Source of the DNA: Glaciecola sp041380235
Lineage (GTDB): Bacteria; Pseudomonadota; Gammaproteobacteria; Enterobacterales; Alteromonadaceae
Direction: 5' to 3'
DNA: 64,000 bases
Assembly: GCF_041380235.1 (NCBI RefSeq)
Contig: NZ_JBGIYY010000008.1
Coordinates: 62,001-126,000, forward strand
The notes under the pieces were generated by a model. The model made no database searches, was not told the origin of the DNA, and saw only the letters and a program-made list of their open reading frames with translations. How positions within the stretch are numbered: position 1 is the first letter of the stretch; each line of letters opens with the position of its first letter. Shown here in pieces: positions 43,889 to 53,788 of this stretch. The translations under genes were made by a program, and so were the position numbers.

Positions 43889-45538
43889 ATGACTGAACTC
43901 AACGCACGCGACGGCAATATCCCAGAAGCTGTTCAACAACAATACAAAGCAGACCTAAAGGTGCTTGTACGCGCTTGGTCAAAAGCGCGCGTGAGCAAAA
44001 CTAAATCTGAGCTAGCGACATTTCAACAGCAGTTGGATCAGACCTCGAAAGAATACGACAGTTTAGATCTAAATGCCTTGCACCAGATACTGCAAACTAT
44101 GCAGCGCAGTTGCGACAATGGGTTAGAAGGGAAAAATACAATTGCAAAAACGTCTGCAGATATGGATTGGTTAATGAACCAATTAATTCGTTCCAATCAA
44201 ATTAGTCCAGATCCCTTCTTAAGTGAAGCGAACTCATTAGATGAGTATCTTCCAAAAAGTTCCAAACCAATGGCCGCGAATGTTCATAAGGCAATCAAAG
44301 TGGCGATCATTGATGATGAGCCGTCCGTTGGCGGTGCAATGCGTTTAATGCTGGAACAGTTTGCATATGAAACAACTTTGTTTGAGTCAATCAATGAGTT
44401 TGAAATGGCTTTAACGGATGGCGAGCCGGATTTAGTGTTGCTCGACATTTGCATGCCTAAAACGACGCAAAGCGAAGTGTTTGATTTTGCGAGACAGCTT
44501 AGTCTGCGGGGTATCAAAGTAATTACTTGCAGCAGTCTGTTCAATTTCGAAACGCGTTTACAGGCGGTTAGAGCAGGAGTAAGTGATTACGCAGTAAAGC
44601 CCCTCAATCCTTATGTATTGGTTGAAAAAATAAGTCGAGCACTAAAACGTAATATCAACAATGCCTATCAGATTGTGTTGCTTGACGATCAAGAGTCGAT
44701 GGGAGAGTTTTATCAAGCGGTTTTTTCGCAAGTTCATGTCGATTTTCATTTTTTCAACACGGCTGAACGCTTAATTGCTGCTTTAGAGTATTTGCAACCG
44801 GATTTATTTTTGCTGGACCGAGTAATGCCTAGTGTAAACGGCCTGGAGGTTGCTGAGATGATTCGTCAAGATGCGAAGTTCGACTTTGCACCGATTGTAT
44901 TTTTAACCGCAGATGAGCAGTTAGATACCAAATTAAAAGTGCTTGCTCACGGCGGAGATGACCTGATTGCCAAAGTAACGCCCGCGCCTCTGGTACTTGA
45001 ACAGGTTTTGGCGCGCTTAGAGCGTTCTGCATTTATAAAATCTTTTGTTTCTAAAGACCCGCTTACCGGGGTATTAAATCATGGCCAAATAGTCGAAGCG
45101 GCTAACCATCAACTGCGCTTAAATAAACGCCATGCAAACCATTGTGCGCTAGCGATGGTTGATGTGGACTTCTTTAAAGACGTAAATGATAACTATGGTC
45201 ACTCAGCAGGCGATATGGTGCTAAACGGTCTAGGTCAATTGTTGAAGTCCTCCGTTCGCGAGACTGATTACGTAGGGCGCTATGGTGGGGAAGAGTTTAT
45301 TATCCTCTTTGTCGACTGTGACGCAGAGCAGGCGATACATAAAATAAACCTTATTCGGGAAAAGTGCTCGCAAATGCGTTTTGTACAGGACAACCCAGAT
45401 ATAGCCATTACGTTTTCAGGCGGCTTGGTGTCGCTAGAAGACCATAAATCCCTGCCAAAGGCCATTAGCGAAGCTGACAGACTATTGTATCTGGCAAAAG
45501 AGGCGGGCCGAAATCAAGTTAAGATGGATGAAAAATAG
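43889..45538 (+). CDS. Diguanylate cyclase with two receiver domains
   Basis: 549 residues. A helical N-terminal region of about 120 residues of unknown fold comes first. Receiver 1 spans about 132-250 (IIDDEPSVG, LLDICMPK, VKPLNP); receiver 2 spans about 258-375 (LLDDQESMG, LLDRVMPSVNG, FLTADE, AKVTP). A GGDEF domain follows at about 385-545 with GGEEF and, five residues upstream, an RETD inhibitory site. Receiver 1 has Ser instead of Thr at the switch position. It should make c-di-GMP under phosphorelay control. It is convergent to cheB. Confidence 0.92.
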   Translation: MTELNARDGNIPEAVQQQYKADLKVLVRAWSKARVSKTKSELATFQQQLDQTSKEYDSLDLNALHQILQTMQRSCDNGLEGKNTIAKTSADMDWLMNQLIRSNQISPDPFLSEANSLDEYLPKSSKPMAANVHKAIKVAIIDDEPSVGGAMRLMLEQFAYETTLFESINEFEMALTDGEPDLVLLDICMPKTTQSEVFDFARQLSLRGIKVITCSSLFNFETRLQAVRAGVSDYAVKPLNPYVLVEKISRALKRNINNAYQIVLLDDQESMGEFYQAVFSQVHVDFHFFNTAERLIAALEYLQPDLFLLDRVMPSVNGLEVAEMIRQDAKFDFAPIVFLTADEQLDTKLKVLAHGGDDLIAKVTPAPLVLEQVLARLERSAFIKSFVSKDPLTGVLNHGQIVEAANHQLRLNKRHANHCALAMVDVDFFKDVNDNYGHSAGDMVLNGLGQLLKSSVRETDYVGRYGGEEFIILFVDCDAEQAIHKINLIREKCSQMRFVQDNPDIAITFSGGLVSLEDHKSLPKAISEADRLLYLAKEAGRNQVKMDEK

Positions 45539-45543
45539 CAGCG

Positions 45544-45582
45544 GCGCGGCGAGTTAGTCTATAAAAGCTTGCTAAGCCGCGC
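45544..45582. terminator. Possible hairpin between diguanylate cyclase and cheB
   Basis: GCGCGGC pairs with GCCGCGC, and inner GTTAG with CTAA. No T-run follows, so termination is uncertain. Confidence 0.35.
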
Positions 45583-45671
45583 TCCACTATGTGTGGATTG
45601 GTGAGTAAAGTGAGCATAGCTACACAAACACATTTGCAATTACCAACAACCTGCAATGTCTATCCTACAAA

Positions 45672-46721
45672 CTACAGACGCATCCCAGTGCCTTTTTGTT
45701 CAACGGCTTTTGTAAGCGTCATACTCATATTATCCAAAGAAACGACATTTGTCGTTGCGCCTATTTCAACAGCGGCTTTGGGCATGCCATATACCACACA
45801 GCTGTCTTCATCTTGCGCCATAGTTATTGCACCAGCTTGACTAAGCGCCAACAAACCTTTCGCACCGTCCTTACCCATACCAGTCAGTACGGTAGCTATA
45901 GTGTTATTCCCAGCAACTTTCGCCAACGATGCAAACATAACGTCTACAGAAGGCTTATGTCCGCTGACTAAAGGGCCATCTATCAAGCGAATCCGGTAGT
46001 CTGCGCCATGGCGCACCACTTCAAGATGTCTATCTCCTGGCGCGATGTAGGCGTTGCCTGGTAAAAGCCGCTCACCATCTTTTGCTTCATGTACATTGAT
46101 TTTACATAATCCATCCAGTCTTTGTGCAAAAGAGCGTGTAAAATTCGGCGGCATATGTTGCGTGATAACCGTTGCCGGGAAAGCCGGTGAAAGACGCTCT
46201 AGCACATGCCTTATGGCTTCTGTGCCGCCAGTAGATGCACCGATACCAACAATAGTTTCAGTGCCGCGATAGCTGATTGGGATCGCTGCGCTTTTGGCGA
46301 CTGAGGGCGTTCTTGCGCGAGGCTTTGACGCGGCGGCTATTTTTATTTTTTGGACGATTTCGTGCTGATATTGAGCAATACCGTGGGCGACATTAAGCTT
46401 CGGTTTTGCAATAAAATCAATTGCGCCAATTTCGAGAGAGCGGATGGTCGCTTCTGCTCCCTTTTCGGTTAGCGTTGAAATCATTAACACAGGTGTTGGC
46501 CGAGCTTTCATCAAGCGGTCTAAAAAGGTCAAACCATCAACTTTCGGCATTTCGATGTCAAGGGTGATCACATCAGGATTAAACTTCATTACCATCTCTT
46601 TGGCAACAAAGGCATCAGGCGCTGCCCCCACTAATTCAAGATCGGGGTCTTGGCGAATAATCTCACTGAGTAAACTGCGAATGAGTGCAGAGTCATCGAC
46701 CACTAATACTCGTATTGCCAT
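45672..46721 (-). CDS. cheB: Chemotaxis methylesterase CheB
   Basis: 349 residues. Receiver with VVDDSALIR and VITLDIEMPKVDG. Methylesterase triad: Ser in IGASTGGTEAI near 165, His in TQHMPPNFT near 192 and Asp in GMGKDGAKGL near 288. It demethylates receptors and deamidates some. Last gene of the chemosensory operon, 18 bases after cheD. Confidence 0.96.
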   Translation of the reverse strand: MAIRVLVVDDSALIRSLLSEIIRQDPDLELVGAAPDAFVAKEMVMKFNPDVITLDIEMPKVDGLTFLDRLMKARPTPVLMISTLTEKGAEATIRSLEIGAIDFIAKPKLNVAHGIAQYQHEIVQKIKIAAASKPRARTPSVAKSAAIPISYRGTETIVGIGASTGGTEAIRHVLERLSPAFPATVITQHMPPNFTRSFAQRLDGLCKINVHEAKDGERLLPGNAYIAPGDRHLEVVRHGADYRIRLIDGPLVSGHKPSVDVMFASLAKVAGNNTIATVLTGMGKDGAKGLLALSQAGAITMAQDEDSCVVYGMPKAAVEIGATTNVVSLDNMSMTLTKAVEQKGTGMRL

Positions 46722-46739
46722 GCACTATCTCCAACAGGG

Positions 46740-47345
46740 CTAAAAGAAATCAATATCACCAGAAGCTGGTGTTTGATTGACCTTGACTCGGTATTCACTC
46801 TCCCGGTCAACGATGGTGGTATTGTGTAAGGACTTGAGTTTACGGACTTTGACTTCGCCGGTGAGCGGGAAAAAATAAAGTTTGCGTGGAAACTCGCCTA
46901 GTAAATCTTTAGCAACCACTTTGAAATTCTCGGTTGCGAGGTAATTTTCAACAAAAGCCACATTTTGTTCACCAACGCTGTTTTGTCTCAGCTGTTTTAG
47001 AACGTTACCGCCGCCAAACACTTTGGCTTCCATACGCCCCTTGGAGGCGCCAAGTTTGATTAAGTGATTGACTAAAACTTCCATAGCGTAAACGCCATAT
47101 CGTGCAGACTCCGAGTTAAAGTTGATAGTGTCTTTGTTAGCCGGTAGCAAAAAGTGATTCATGCCCGATATACGAGTGATAGGGTCGCGCAAACAAACGG
47201 ATACGCAAGAGCCCAACACGGTGACAATCATTGAGTTGCCGTCGGTTGCAAAATATTCACCGGGTAAAATCTTTACCGCGTCGGTATTAAAGTGCTTATC
47301 AAAATACCGATTAGAGGCTAAATGCTCAGTAAAATAGGCGCTCAT
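46740..47345 (-). CDS. cheD: Chemoreceptor glutamine deamidase CheD
   Basis: 201 residues. Catalytic Cys in VLGSCVSVCLRD near 48 and His in SGMNHFLLP near 63; KVFGGGNVLK near 110 is a further family block. It converts receptor Gln to Glu. Its start overlaps the cheR stop by 4 bases. Confidence 0.95.
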   Translation of the reverse strand: MSAYFTEHLASNRYFDKHFNTDAVKILPGEYFATDGNSMIVTVLGSCVSVCLRDPITRISGMNHFLLPANKDTINFNSESARYGVYAMEVLVNHLIKLGASKGRMEAKVFGGGNVLKQLRQNSVGEQNVAFVENYLATENFKVVAKDLLGEFPRKLYFFPLTGEVKVRKLKSLHNTTIVDRESEYRVKVNQTPASGDIDFF

Positions 47346-48175
47346 CTGTCGGCTACTCTAGGTTGATAAACGGTTTGGCCCAGTGGTTTCAGAAGCGAAC
47401 TTACATGTGAAAAATTTTCTGAATGACCAGCGTAATACAAACCATTGTTGTCCATATGCCCCAGTATCTTTTCAAGAATCTGAAGCTGTGTTGTTTTGTC
47501 AAAGTAAATCATAACGTTGCGGCAAAAAACAATGTCAAAATCCTTTGGCAATGCCCATTTACTATCCATCAAGTTTACCTTCTGAAAACTTAATAGTTTG
47601 CGCAGTTCTGGAACGACTCTGACGCTACCATTATTGCTGCCTTTACCTCGATGAAAAAACCGCTTTTTAAAGTCGCTTTGCATACCGTCGAGTTGTTCTA
47701 TTTTATAAACACCTGCACTGGCAGTTGTGAGTACTTTACTGTCGATATCAGAGGCGGTTATGCTAACAGGTATATCAAAGGCGCCAAACGCCTCCACTGC
47801 TGTCATCGCAATAGAGTAGGGCTCTTCTCCCGTTGACGAAGCCGCACACCAAATTTTTAATGGACGTCTATTTTGGCGAATATAGTTTCGCAGATGCTCA
47901 AAGTGATGACGCTCACGAAAAAACGACGTGAGATTAGTGGTCAAAGCATTAATGAATTCTTCCTGCTCCGCAGCATTCGCATCCAAATAACGCAGATAAG
48001 ACGCAAAGTCTCTCAAGTTTAAGGCACGAATCCGTCGGGACAAACGGCTATACACCATCGAATCTTTGCTGTCAGCTAAGTTAATCCCAGCTAATTGCTT
48101 GAGTTTAGCGCGCACAATATCAAAATCGGCGCGCTGATACCCAAACTCCCCTGCTTCTCGGGTCGACGTTGTCAT
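47342..48175 (-). CDS. cheR: Chemoreceptor methyltransferase CheR
   Basis: 277 residues. The N-terminal helical domain contains LSRRIRALNLRDFASYLRYL. SAM-binding motif is WCAASSTGEEPYSIAM near 110, and DIVFCRNVMIYFDK near 215 completes the fold. It methylates receptor glutamates; the MCP three bases upstream carries the matching C-terminal tether. Confidence 0.95.
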   Translation of the reverse strand: MTTSTREAGEFGYQRADFDIVRAKLKQLAGINLADSKDSMVYSRLSRRIRALNLRDFASYLRYLDANAAEQEEFINALTTNLTSFFRERHHFEHLRNYIRQNRRPLKIWCAASSTGEEPYSIAMTAVEAFGAFDIPVSITASDIDSKVLTTASAGVYKIEQLDGMQSDFKKRFFHRGKGSNNGSVRVVPELRKLLSFQKVNLMDSKWALPKDFDIVFCRNVMIYFDKTTQLQILEKILGHMDNNGLYYAGHSENFSHVSSLLKPLGQTVYQPRVADR

Positions 48176-48178
48176 CGA

Positions 48179-51100
48179 CTAAAAGCTTTCCCATTCATCG
48201 TCATCGTTAGTGGTGACCGGAGCTGCTGATTTAATAGGTTTTGCAGGCTTCGCTGCTGCGCTTACAGATGGTAATTCGTCAAACTGTTTAGACAGCAAGT
48301 CTGGCTGTCTTTGAGGGACTTTGGTTTGCACATCCGAATTGCTCAACTTAAAGGTGCCTACGCGCTGATTCAAATCAGAGGCCTGCGAACGCATGCTCTC
48401 AGCGGCGGCGGCGGCTTCTTCAACTAACGCGGCATTTTGCTGCGTCATTTCATCCATTTGCGTGACCGCTTTACTGACTTCGTCAATACCGCTTGCTTGT
48501 TCAGCTGAGGCTGCCGCAATTTCAGACATAATGTCGTTTACGCGTTGTATGGCAACTACTATTTCTTGCATAGTGTTACCCGACTGATTGACTAGCTCAT
48601 TGCCGCTTGCCACTTTGGTCACGGAGTCAGAAATGAGGTCTTTGATATCCTTTGCAGCGTTCGCGCTACGTTGGGCAAGAGTGCGAACTTCTGAAGCAAC
48701 TACTGCAAAGCCTCTGCCTTGCTCTCCGGCTCTTGCTGCTTCAACCGCGGCATTCAATGCCAAGATATTAGTTTGGAATGCAATGCCATCAATCACACCA
48801 ATGATATCGGCAATTTTCTGGGCTGACTCATTGATAGACGCCATAGTGGTCACCACTTCACCGATTAATTTGCCGCCGTTACCCGCAACCGCTGATGCTT
48901 GCGAGGCCAAACTATTCGCTTGACTGGCATTCTCAGCGTTGAGGCGTACCGTGCTGGTTAACTCTTCCATGCTAGAAGCGGTTTCTTCTAAACTAGAAGC
49001 CTGCTGCTCGGTGCGCGTCGATAAGTCGGCGTTGCCTTGCGCAATTTCTGATGAAGCGTTGCTAATTGTGTCACTGGCCCCTCTAATTTGGCTTATCACA
49101 CTGACCAGGTTTTCAGAGGTGGTATTACAGTAGTTTTTAAGATCTTCAAAAGTGCCTTGATACTGGGTCTCAATACGCTTAGTTAAATCGCCTTCAGAAA
49201 TGGCGAGTAGCACATTGCTGACTTCATTGAGACCACTTTCAGTGGTTTTCATCAATTGATTTAGGCCCTCTGTCATGGTTAACAAGAAGCCCTCTTTATC
49301 ACTCTCATCTACGCGTTGCGTAAAGTCTCCTTGTAAACTTGCCTCAACTAATGCAGACACTTCTTTTTCAGCTTTAATTTCTTTCGTGCGATCTAACCAT
49401 TCGACAACTGTGCCAATGCGCTCTCCGGTTTTGCCTAAAATTGGACTCGCGGTTAAACGGAAGCTGCGGCGTCCTACGGTAATTTCACTAGGGTGCTTGT
49501 CTTTTAAACGCTCTAACATACTCCTTTGATGATTCGGGTCTTTGTGGAAGCGATCCATACTGCCGCCCACAATGTCGTCGGCAGAAAAGTGTGGCATGAC
49601 TTTGCGTAAGTCAGACTCTGCTTCTTTGAGCATTGTCGATACTGAACGGTTCATATAAATAATGTTATGATCGGCATCGGCTATCATCACGCTGGTGCTG
49701 CAGCAGTCTAATGATTCCAATATGCGGGCAACGCGTCGTTCTTCCTCGTAAATGGCGGTCATATCATGCCATTCCACGCTGTTACCTAGGTCTTTGCCAT
49801 TTTCGTCACGAATAGGATTAATCATTAGTTTGAATGAGTAATCGCCTAAGTCGAGTTTGGCCTCATGCACAGTCTTTAATTTATCTAAGACGGCGTGCTG
49901 ATGCGCCGGTTTTTTATGGAAGCTGTCGATACTGCTGCCAATTAACTTATCAGCATTAAATTGAGGTAAATCCCGGCGTATTTCAGCTTCGCAGTCTTTT
50001 AACAGTTTGCGAGATGCTTCATTCATATACACGATAGTGCGATCAGAATCAGACATCATAAATGCCATGGTGCTGCTGTCGAGCGCTTGCTTCACTTTAC
50101 TGGCTTCAACGGCTACTAAAGCAGCACCTTCCAGTTGCTGAGCTAGGACAGTGAGTTCTTGCTCAAGCACGCCCATTTCATCTTTGCGTGACTGATTCAG
50201 CTCAACCTTATAGTCGCCCTCGGATATATGTTTAAAAGCAGATATCAAGGTGCGAGCAGAACTAACTACCGAACGAACGATAATAGCGCCTGTCGTTAAA
50301 CTAAGTGCTAGTAGGCTAACAATAATCGTTAGGGTTGTGAGCCGCTCGTCGGCGATGCTTTCGGTGCGCTCTTCAATAACGGTAGTTAAGGAGAGAACGT
50401 TTTGGTCAAACAGGCCATATAGCTCGTTAATAACGGCTGAATACTGATTAAAATATTCGGTTCCAGAATAGGCTGAGTCTGTGCGAGATATGATTTGTTG
50501 ATCGGTTAAGCGTTCTAACTCTTCCACTTTACCTTTTAGTGTGGTTGCCTTTTGATAAGCACTTTGAAAACGTGGATCAGCTTCTGATGCTGACAGCATG
50601 TTATATTCAAAGTCAGTCAGCGGTGACTGAATATTATTTAAATAGGCCCTAATGCTGCTTTTTTGGCTTTCTGTTATAGCATCTCCCGACAGTATACCGG
50701 CGCCAGCACCTCTAATTTTGCCGAGGTTGTCGGCCAAACGTGGAAGGTTTTGAAAATTGGCGATTATTAAGTGGTAACTGGCCGCTGCTGGGTCATAACT
50801 TAGTAAAAAGTGTTTGGATAGTTCAGATATCAAAAGATCGGCGTCAGACATCAGCGCTGAATGGATTGCAAAGGAGTCGAGTGCGCTGAGCTGTCGAGAC
50901 GAAACGCTAGATTTTACATTTGCCCAATCTTGCTCTACCCCTGTTAGGCTTTGCAAAATACCGCTGCTATCTGTAGCTGCAGTGAGCGCTGAGCGAACAT
51001 TTCGCATAGCTTGGTCAATTTCGTTTGCCTTAGCGCTTAACGATGCAGAAACGCTTGTATCTCCACCAAACAATGCTGCAGAAATCCCGCGATGCTCTGC

Positions 51101-51295
51101 TACGGCTTTTTTTAATTTAACTACGGCACTTACAGGAGCAATGCCTTTAAGTTCGATTTCAGAAGACGACTGCGTGTCAAATGACAACTGGCTATAGTAA
51201 TAGGTCGGCAGACCTAGCCCAGCAACGGCGAGTATGGCGATAATACCCATTTTTACGGGTAATTTTATATTATCGAACCAAGTTAAAATTTTCAT
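48179..51295 (-). CDS. Methyl-accepting chemotaxis protein with tandem PAS domains
   Basis: 1038 residues from the ATG at 51295, four bases past the cheW stop; the longer frame would overlap cheW. Membrane helices near 15-35 and 330-355 enclose a helical periplasmic domain of about 290 residues that resembles a NIT-type sensor. HAMP follows, then two PAS domains sharing the FHK-x-P-x-HQ pattern, a second HAMP-like segment and the MCP signalling hairpin (FQTNILALNAAVEAARAGEQ). The C terminus is EWESF, a CheR-binding pentapeptide of the xWxxF type. Confidence 0.93.
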   Translation of the reverse strand: MKILTWFDNIKLPVKMGIIAILAVAGLGLPTYYYSQLSFDTQSSSEIELKGIAPVSAVVKLKKAVAEHRGISAALFGGDTSVSASLSAKANEIDQAMRNVRSALTAATDSSGILQSLTGVEQDWANVKSSVSSRQLSALDSFAIHSALMSDADLLISELSKHFLLSYDPAAASYHLIIANFQNLPRLADNLGKIRGAGAGILSGDAITESQKSSIRAYLNNIQSPLTDFEYNMLSASEADPRFQSAYQKATTLKGKVEELERLTDQQIISRTDSAYSGTEYFNQYSAVINELYGLFDQNVLSLTTVIEERTESIADERLTTLTIIVSLLALSLTTGAIIVRSVVSSARTLISAFKHISEGDYKVELNQSRKDEMGVLEQELTVLAQQLEGAALVAVEASKVKQALDSSTMAFMMSDSDRTIVYMNEASRKLLKDCEAEIRRDLPQFNADKLIGSSIDSFHKKPAHQHAVLDKLKTVHEAKLDLGDYSFKLMINPIRDENGKDLGNSVEWHDMTAIYEEERRVARILESLDCCSTSVMIADADHNIIYMNRSVSTMLKEAESDLRKVMPHFSADDIVGGSMDRFHKDPNHQRSMLERLKDKHPSEITVGRRSFRLTASPILGKTGERIGTVVEWLDRTKEIKAEKEVSALVEASLQGDFTQRVDESDKEGFLLTMTEGLNQLMKTTESGLNEVSNVLLAISEGDLTKRIETQYQGTFEDLKNYCNTTSENLVSVISQIRGASDTISNASSEIAQGNADLSTRTEQQASSLEETASSMEELTSTVRLNAENASQANSLASQASAVAGNGGKLIGEVVTTMASINESAQKIADIIGVIDGIAFQTNILALNAAVEAARAGEQGRGFAVVASEVRTLAQRSANAAKDIKDLISDSVTKVASGNELVNQSGNTMQEIVVAIQRVNDIMSEIAAASAEQASGIDEVSKAVTQMDEMTQQNAALVEEAAAAAESMRSQASDLNQRVGTFKLSNSDVQTKVPQRQPDLLSKQFDELPSVSAAAKPAKPIKSAAPVTTNDDDEWESF

Positions 51296-51296
51296 G

Positions 51297-51803
51297 TTAC
51301 TTACTCTCCGCAGTAATGTTTTTGTCATAAAGGCCTAACTCATCGCTTGAGATCAGCTTCTGGATATTTACTAAAATAATCATTTGATCACTGATGGTGG
51401 TTAAGCCATGCAGGTAGGCGCTGTCAAAGGCGATGCCAAACTCAGGCGGTGGTTTAATGTCATTTTCGTTAACTTTAATTACGTCGCTAACTTCGTCAAC
51501 CACAATACCGACCACTCTGTCACCAATCATGAGCATGATCACAATGGTGAACTCATCGTAGGTCACCTTCCCGACTTGAAACTTAATGCGTAAATCAATA
51601 ATCGGCACAATGTCGCCGCGCAAATTGAGTACGCCTTTAATATAGTCTGGGGCATTGGCAATCTTGGTGACGTTCTCGTAACCGCGTATTTCTTTTACCG
51701 TCATGATGTCCAGTGCATAGTTTTCATCACCCAACACAAAAGTTAAAAACTCTTGTTGTTCTTCATTCACGTTCGTTTCTATTACTTGTGCATTAGCTGG
51801 CAA
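51297..51803 (-). CDS. cheW: Chemotaxis coupling protein CheW
   Basis: 168 residues. CheW fold with FVLGDENYALDIMTVKEIRG, YIKGVLNLRGDIVPIIDLR and GIVVDEVSDVIKVNE. It couples receptors to CheA. It overlaps the cheA stop by 11 bases. Confidence 0.95.
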   Translation of the reverse strand: MPANAQVIETNVNEEQQEFLTFVLGDENYALDIMTVKEIRGYENVTKIANAPDYIKGVLNLRGDIVPIIDLRIKFQVGKVTYDEFTIVIMLMIGDRVVGIVVDEVSDVIKVNENDIKPPPEFGIAFDSAYLHGLTTISDQMIILVNIQKLISSDELGLYDKNITAESK

Positions 51804-53760
51804 TTGGCACCTCCTGTTTGCTAGGGGTACTTACCCCAGATGCAATGGATTCAATATCTAAAATCATGGCAACGCTTCCGTCGCCCATTATGGTTGCGCC
51901 CGCAACACCGGGCACTCGCTTGTAATGTTGTTCTAAGCTTTTAATTACGACTTGCTGTTGGCCCTCTAAATCGTCGACTAAAATGCCGAAGCGTTTGCGG
52001 CTGGTTTCTACGAGTACCACAATGCCATCAGTTAATTGTTCTTTTGCACCTTCAATTCCCATCAACTGGTGCATCTGTACCAATGGCCAATATTCTCCGC
52101 GCACCCAGAGTACTTGGTCATTGGCGAGCGTTTTAAGCTGTTCTTGTTTAGGCTGCATCGATTCAATGATGTTGGTTAGGGGGATCACGTATGTTTGATT
52201 GCCCACCGATACACACATACCGTCAACAATCGCCAAGGTCAGTGGTAGTCGGATTTTGAAAACCGAACCTACGCCTTGATGACTTTCAATTTCGACTGAG
52301 CCGCCGATAGATTCGATGTTTCTGCGCACCACATCCATACCTACGCCGCGACCAGATACGTCAGTAACCGCATCAGCAGTCGAAAATCCGGGTTCAAAAA
52401 TGAGGCTCCAGACTTTGGTATCGGATATGTCTGGTGATACATCGAGTCCGTTGGCAATGGCTTTTTCTAAAATTTTGTCACGATTAAGACCGGCTCCATC
52501 ATCGGTGATGCTAATGATGATGCTGCCGCCGCGCTGCTCTGCGCTTAAAATCACGGTGCCGTTTGGCGTTTTACCGGCTGCGCTGCGCTTGTCGGGCATT
52601 TCGATACCGTGGTCGACACTGTTGCGAATAAGGTGAGTGAGTGGGTCTACTAACTTTTCGATCATACCCTTGTCGATTTCTGTGGCACCACCTTCAATGA
52701 CTAGGTTGACGTCTTTACCCAGCTTATCTGCAAGGTCTCTGACGACGCGTGGAAAGCGATTGAAGGCAAACGACATAGGCAACATACGCATTGACATGAC
52801 GGCTTCTTGTATTTCTCGAATGTTCCGAGATAGTTCGCCGATCGCGCCCTCAAGTTTCTCTTCGGTTTCGCCTTGCACCTCTTTGCCGACGATTTTTATC
52901 ATCGATTGAGTGATCACTAATTCACCCACTAGGTTAACCAAAGAATCAATTTTCAGGGTGTCTACACGAATCGAACTAGATTCCTTACCCTCACTCTTGG
53001 TTTTGTTTGGAGTGGCTTTTTTCAAGGCGGTTTTAGCGCCTATAGTGCTAACCTTAGCCGGTGTTTCTGCTGTGCTTTTTGCGTTTGCATCGGAAGCGGA
53101 TTGCGCTACTTTATCTGCACTTGGTTGGTCATCAAAGAAGCCAAAGCCGTCAATAGTATCTGGAGATGTCGCCGAGCTTTGTGCTGATTGAGTCGCTTCA
53201 CTGGTTTGTGTGTCGTCTTCGTAGAATCCATAGGCAGTTTCTTCAGTTTCTTGATTTACAGGATCAAAAAACCCAAAGTCCTCATCTTCATTTGTGACGG
53301 GATTGTCAAAAATGCCAAAACCTTCAATGTCGTCATTGTTGTTACCCGCTGACTCTGCAGAACCTTTAGCATCTGTTTTTAGTAAGTTCTCTAGCGCAAC
53401 AGTACCAATCTCGATGGCTTGCCAATCAATCTCGGTTTCGTTTTGATAACATTCAAGTATACTTTTGAGAGTGTCCACAGTGATTAACAGCCGATCGACA
53501 ATCACCTTGGTCATAACAATGTCGTCTTTGCGAGCAAGATCGAGAATGTTTTCCATGACGTGAGTCAGGCCTGTTAAAGCATCAAAACCAAACACACCGC
53601 TACCACCTTTTATTGAGTGAGCGGCTCTAAATATGCTGTTGAGATCTTCAATGTCTGGATTGTCTAACGACAGCTCCATCAGAAGATGTTCCATTTCATC
53701 TAAATGCTCTTGGCTTTCTTCAAAAAAAACGCCAAAGAACTGACTCATGTCTACAGACAT
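51793..53760 (-). CDS. cheA: Chemotaxis histidine kinase CheA
   Basis: 655 residues. Hpt domain with H48 in RAAHSIKGGSGVFGF. No P2-like domain is recognised; instead residues about 143-208 hold four acidic-aromatic motifs (EGFGIFDN, DFGFFDP, AYGFYEDD, DGFGFFDD). Then dimerisation helices, HATPase (LIRNSVDHGIE, ITDDGAGLNRDKI, GRGVGMDVVRRNIE) and a CheW-like domain. It phosphorylates CheY, CheB and possibly the other receivers encoded here. Confidence 0.95.
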   Translation of the reverse strand: MSVDMSQFFGVFFEESQEHLDEMEHLLMELSLDNPDIEDLNSIFRAAHSIKGGSGVFGFDALTGLTHVMENILDLARKDDIVMTKVIVDRLLITVDTLKSILECYQNETEIDWQAIEIGTVALENLLKTDAKGSAESAGNNNDDIEGFGIFDNPVTNEDEDFGFFDPVNQETEETAYGFYEDDTQTSEATQSAQSSATSPDTIDGFGFFDDQPSADKVAQSASDANAKSTAETPAKVSTIGAKTALKKATPNKTKSEGKESSSIRVDTLKIDSLVNLVGELVITQSMIKIVGKEVQGETEEKLEGAIGELSRNIREIQEAVMSMRMLPMSFAFNRFPRVVRDLADKLGKDVNLVIEGGATEIDKGMIEKLVDPLTHLIRNSVDHGIEMPDKRSAAGKTPNGTVILSAEQRGGSIIISITDDGAGLNRDKILEKAIANGLDVSPDISDTKVWSLIFEPGFSTADAVTDVSGRGVGMDVVRRNIESIGGSVEIESHQGVGSVFKIRLPLTLAIVDGMCVSVGNQTYVIPLTNIIESMQPKQEQLKTLANDQVLWVRGEYWPLVQMHQLMGIEGAKEQLTDGIVVLVETSRKRFGILVDDLEGQQQVVIKSLEQHYKRVPGVAGATIMGDGSVAMILDIESIASGVSTPSKQEVPIAS

Positions 53761-53788
53761 AGACCCTTATCCTTTTATTACAATGCTT

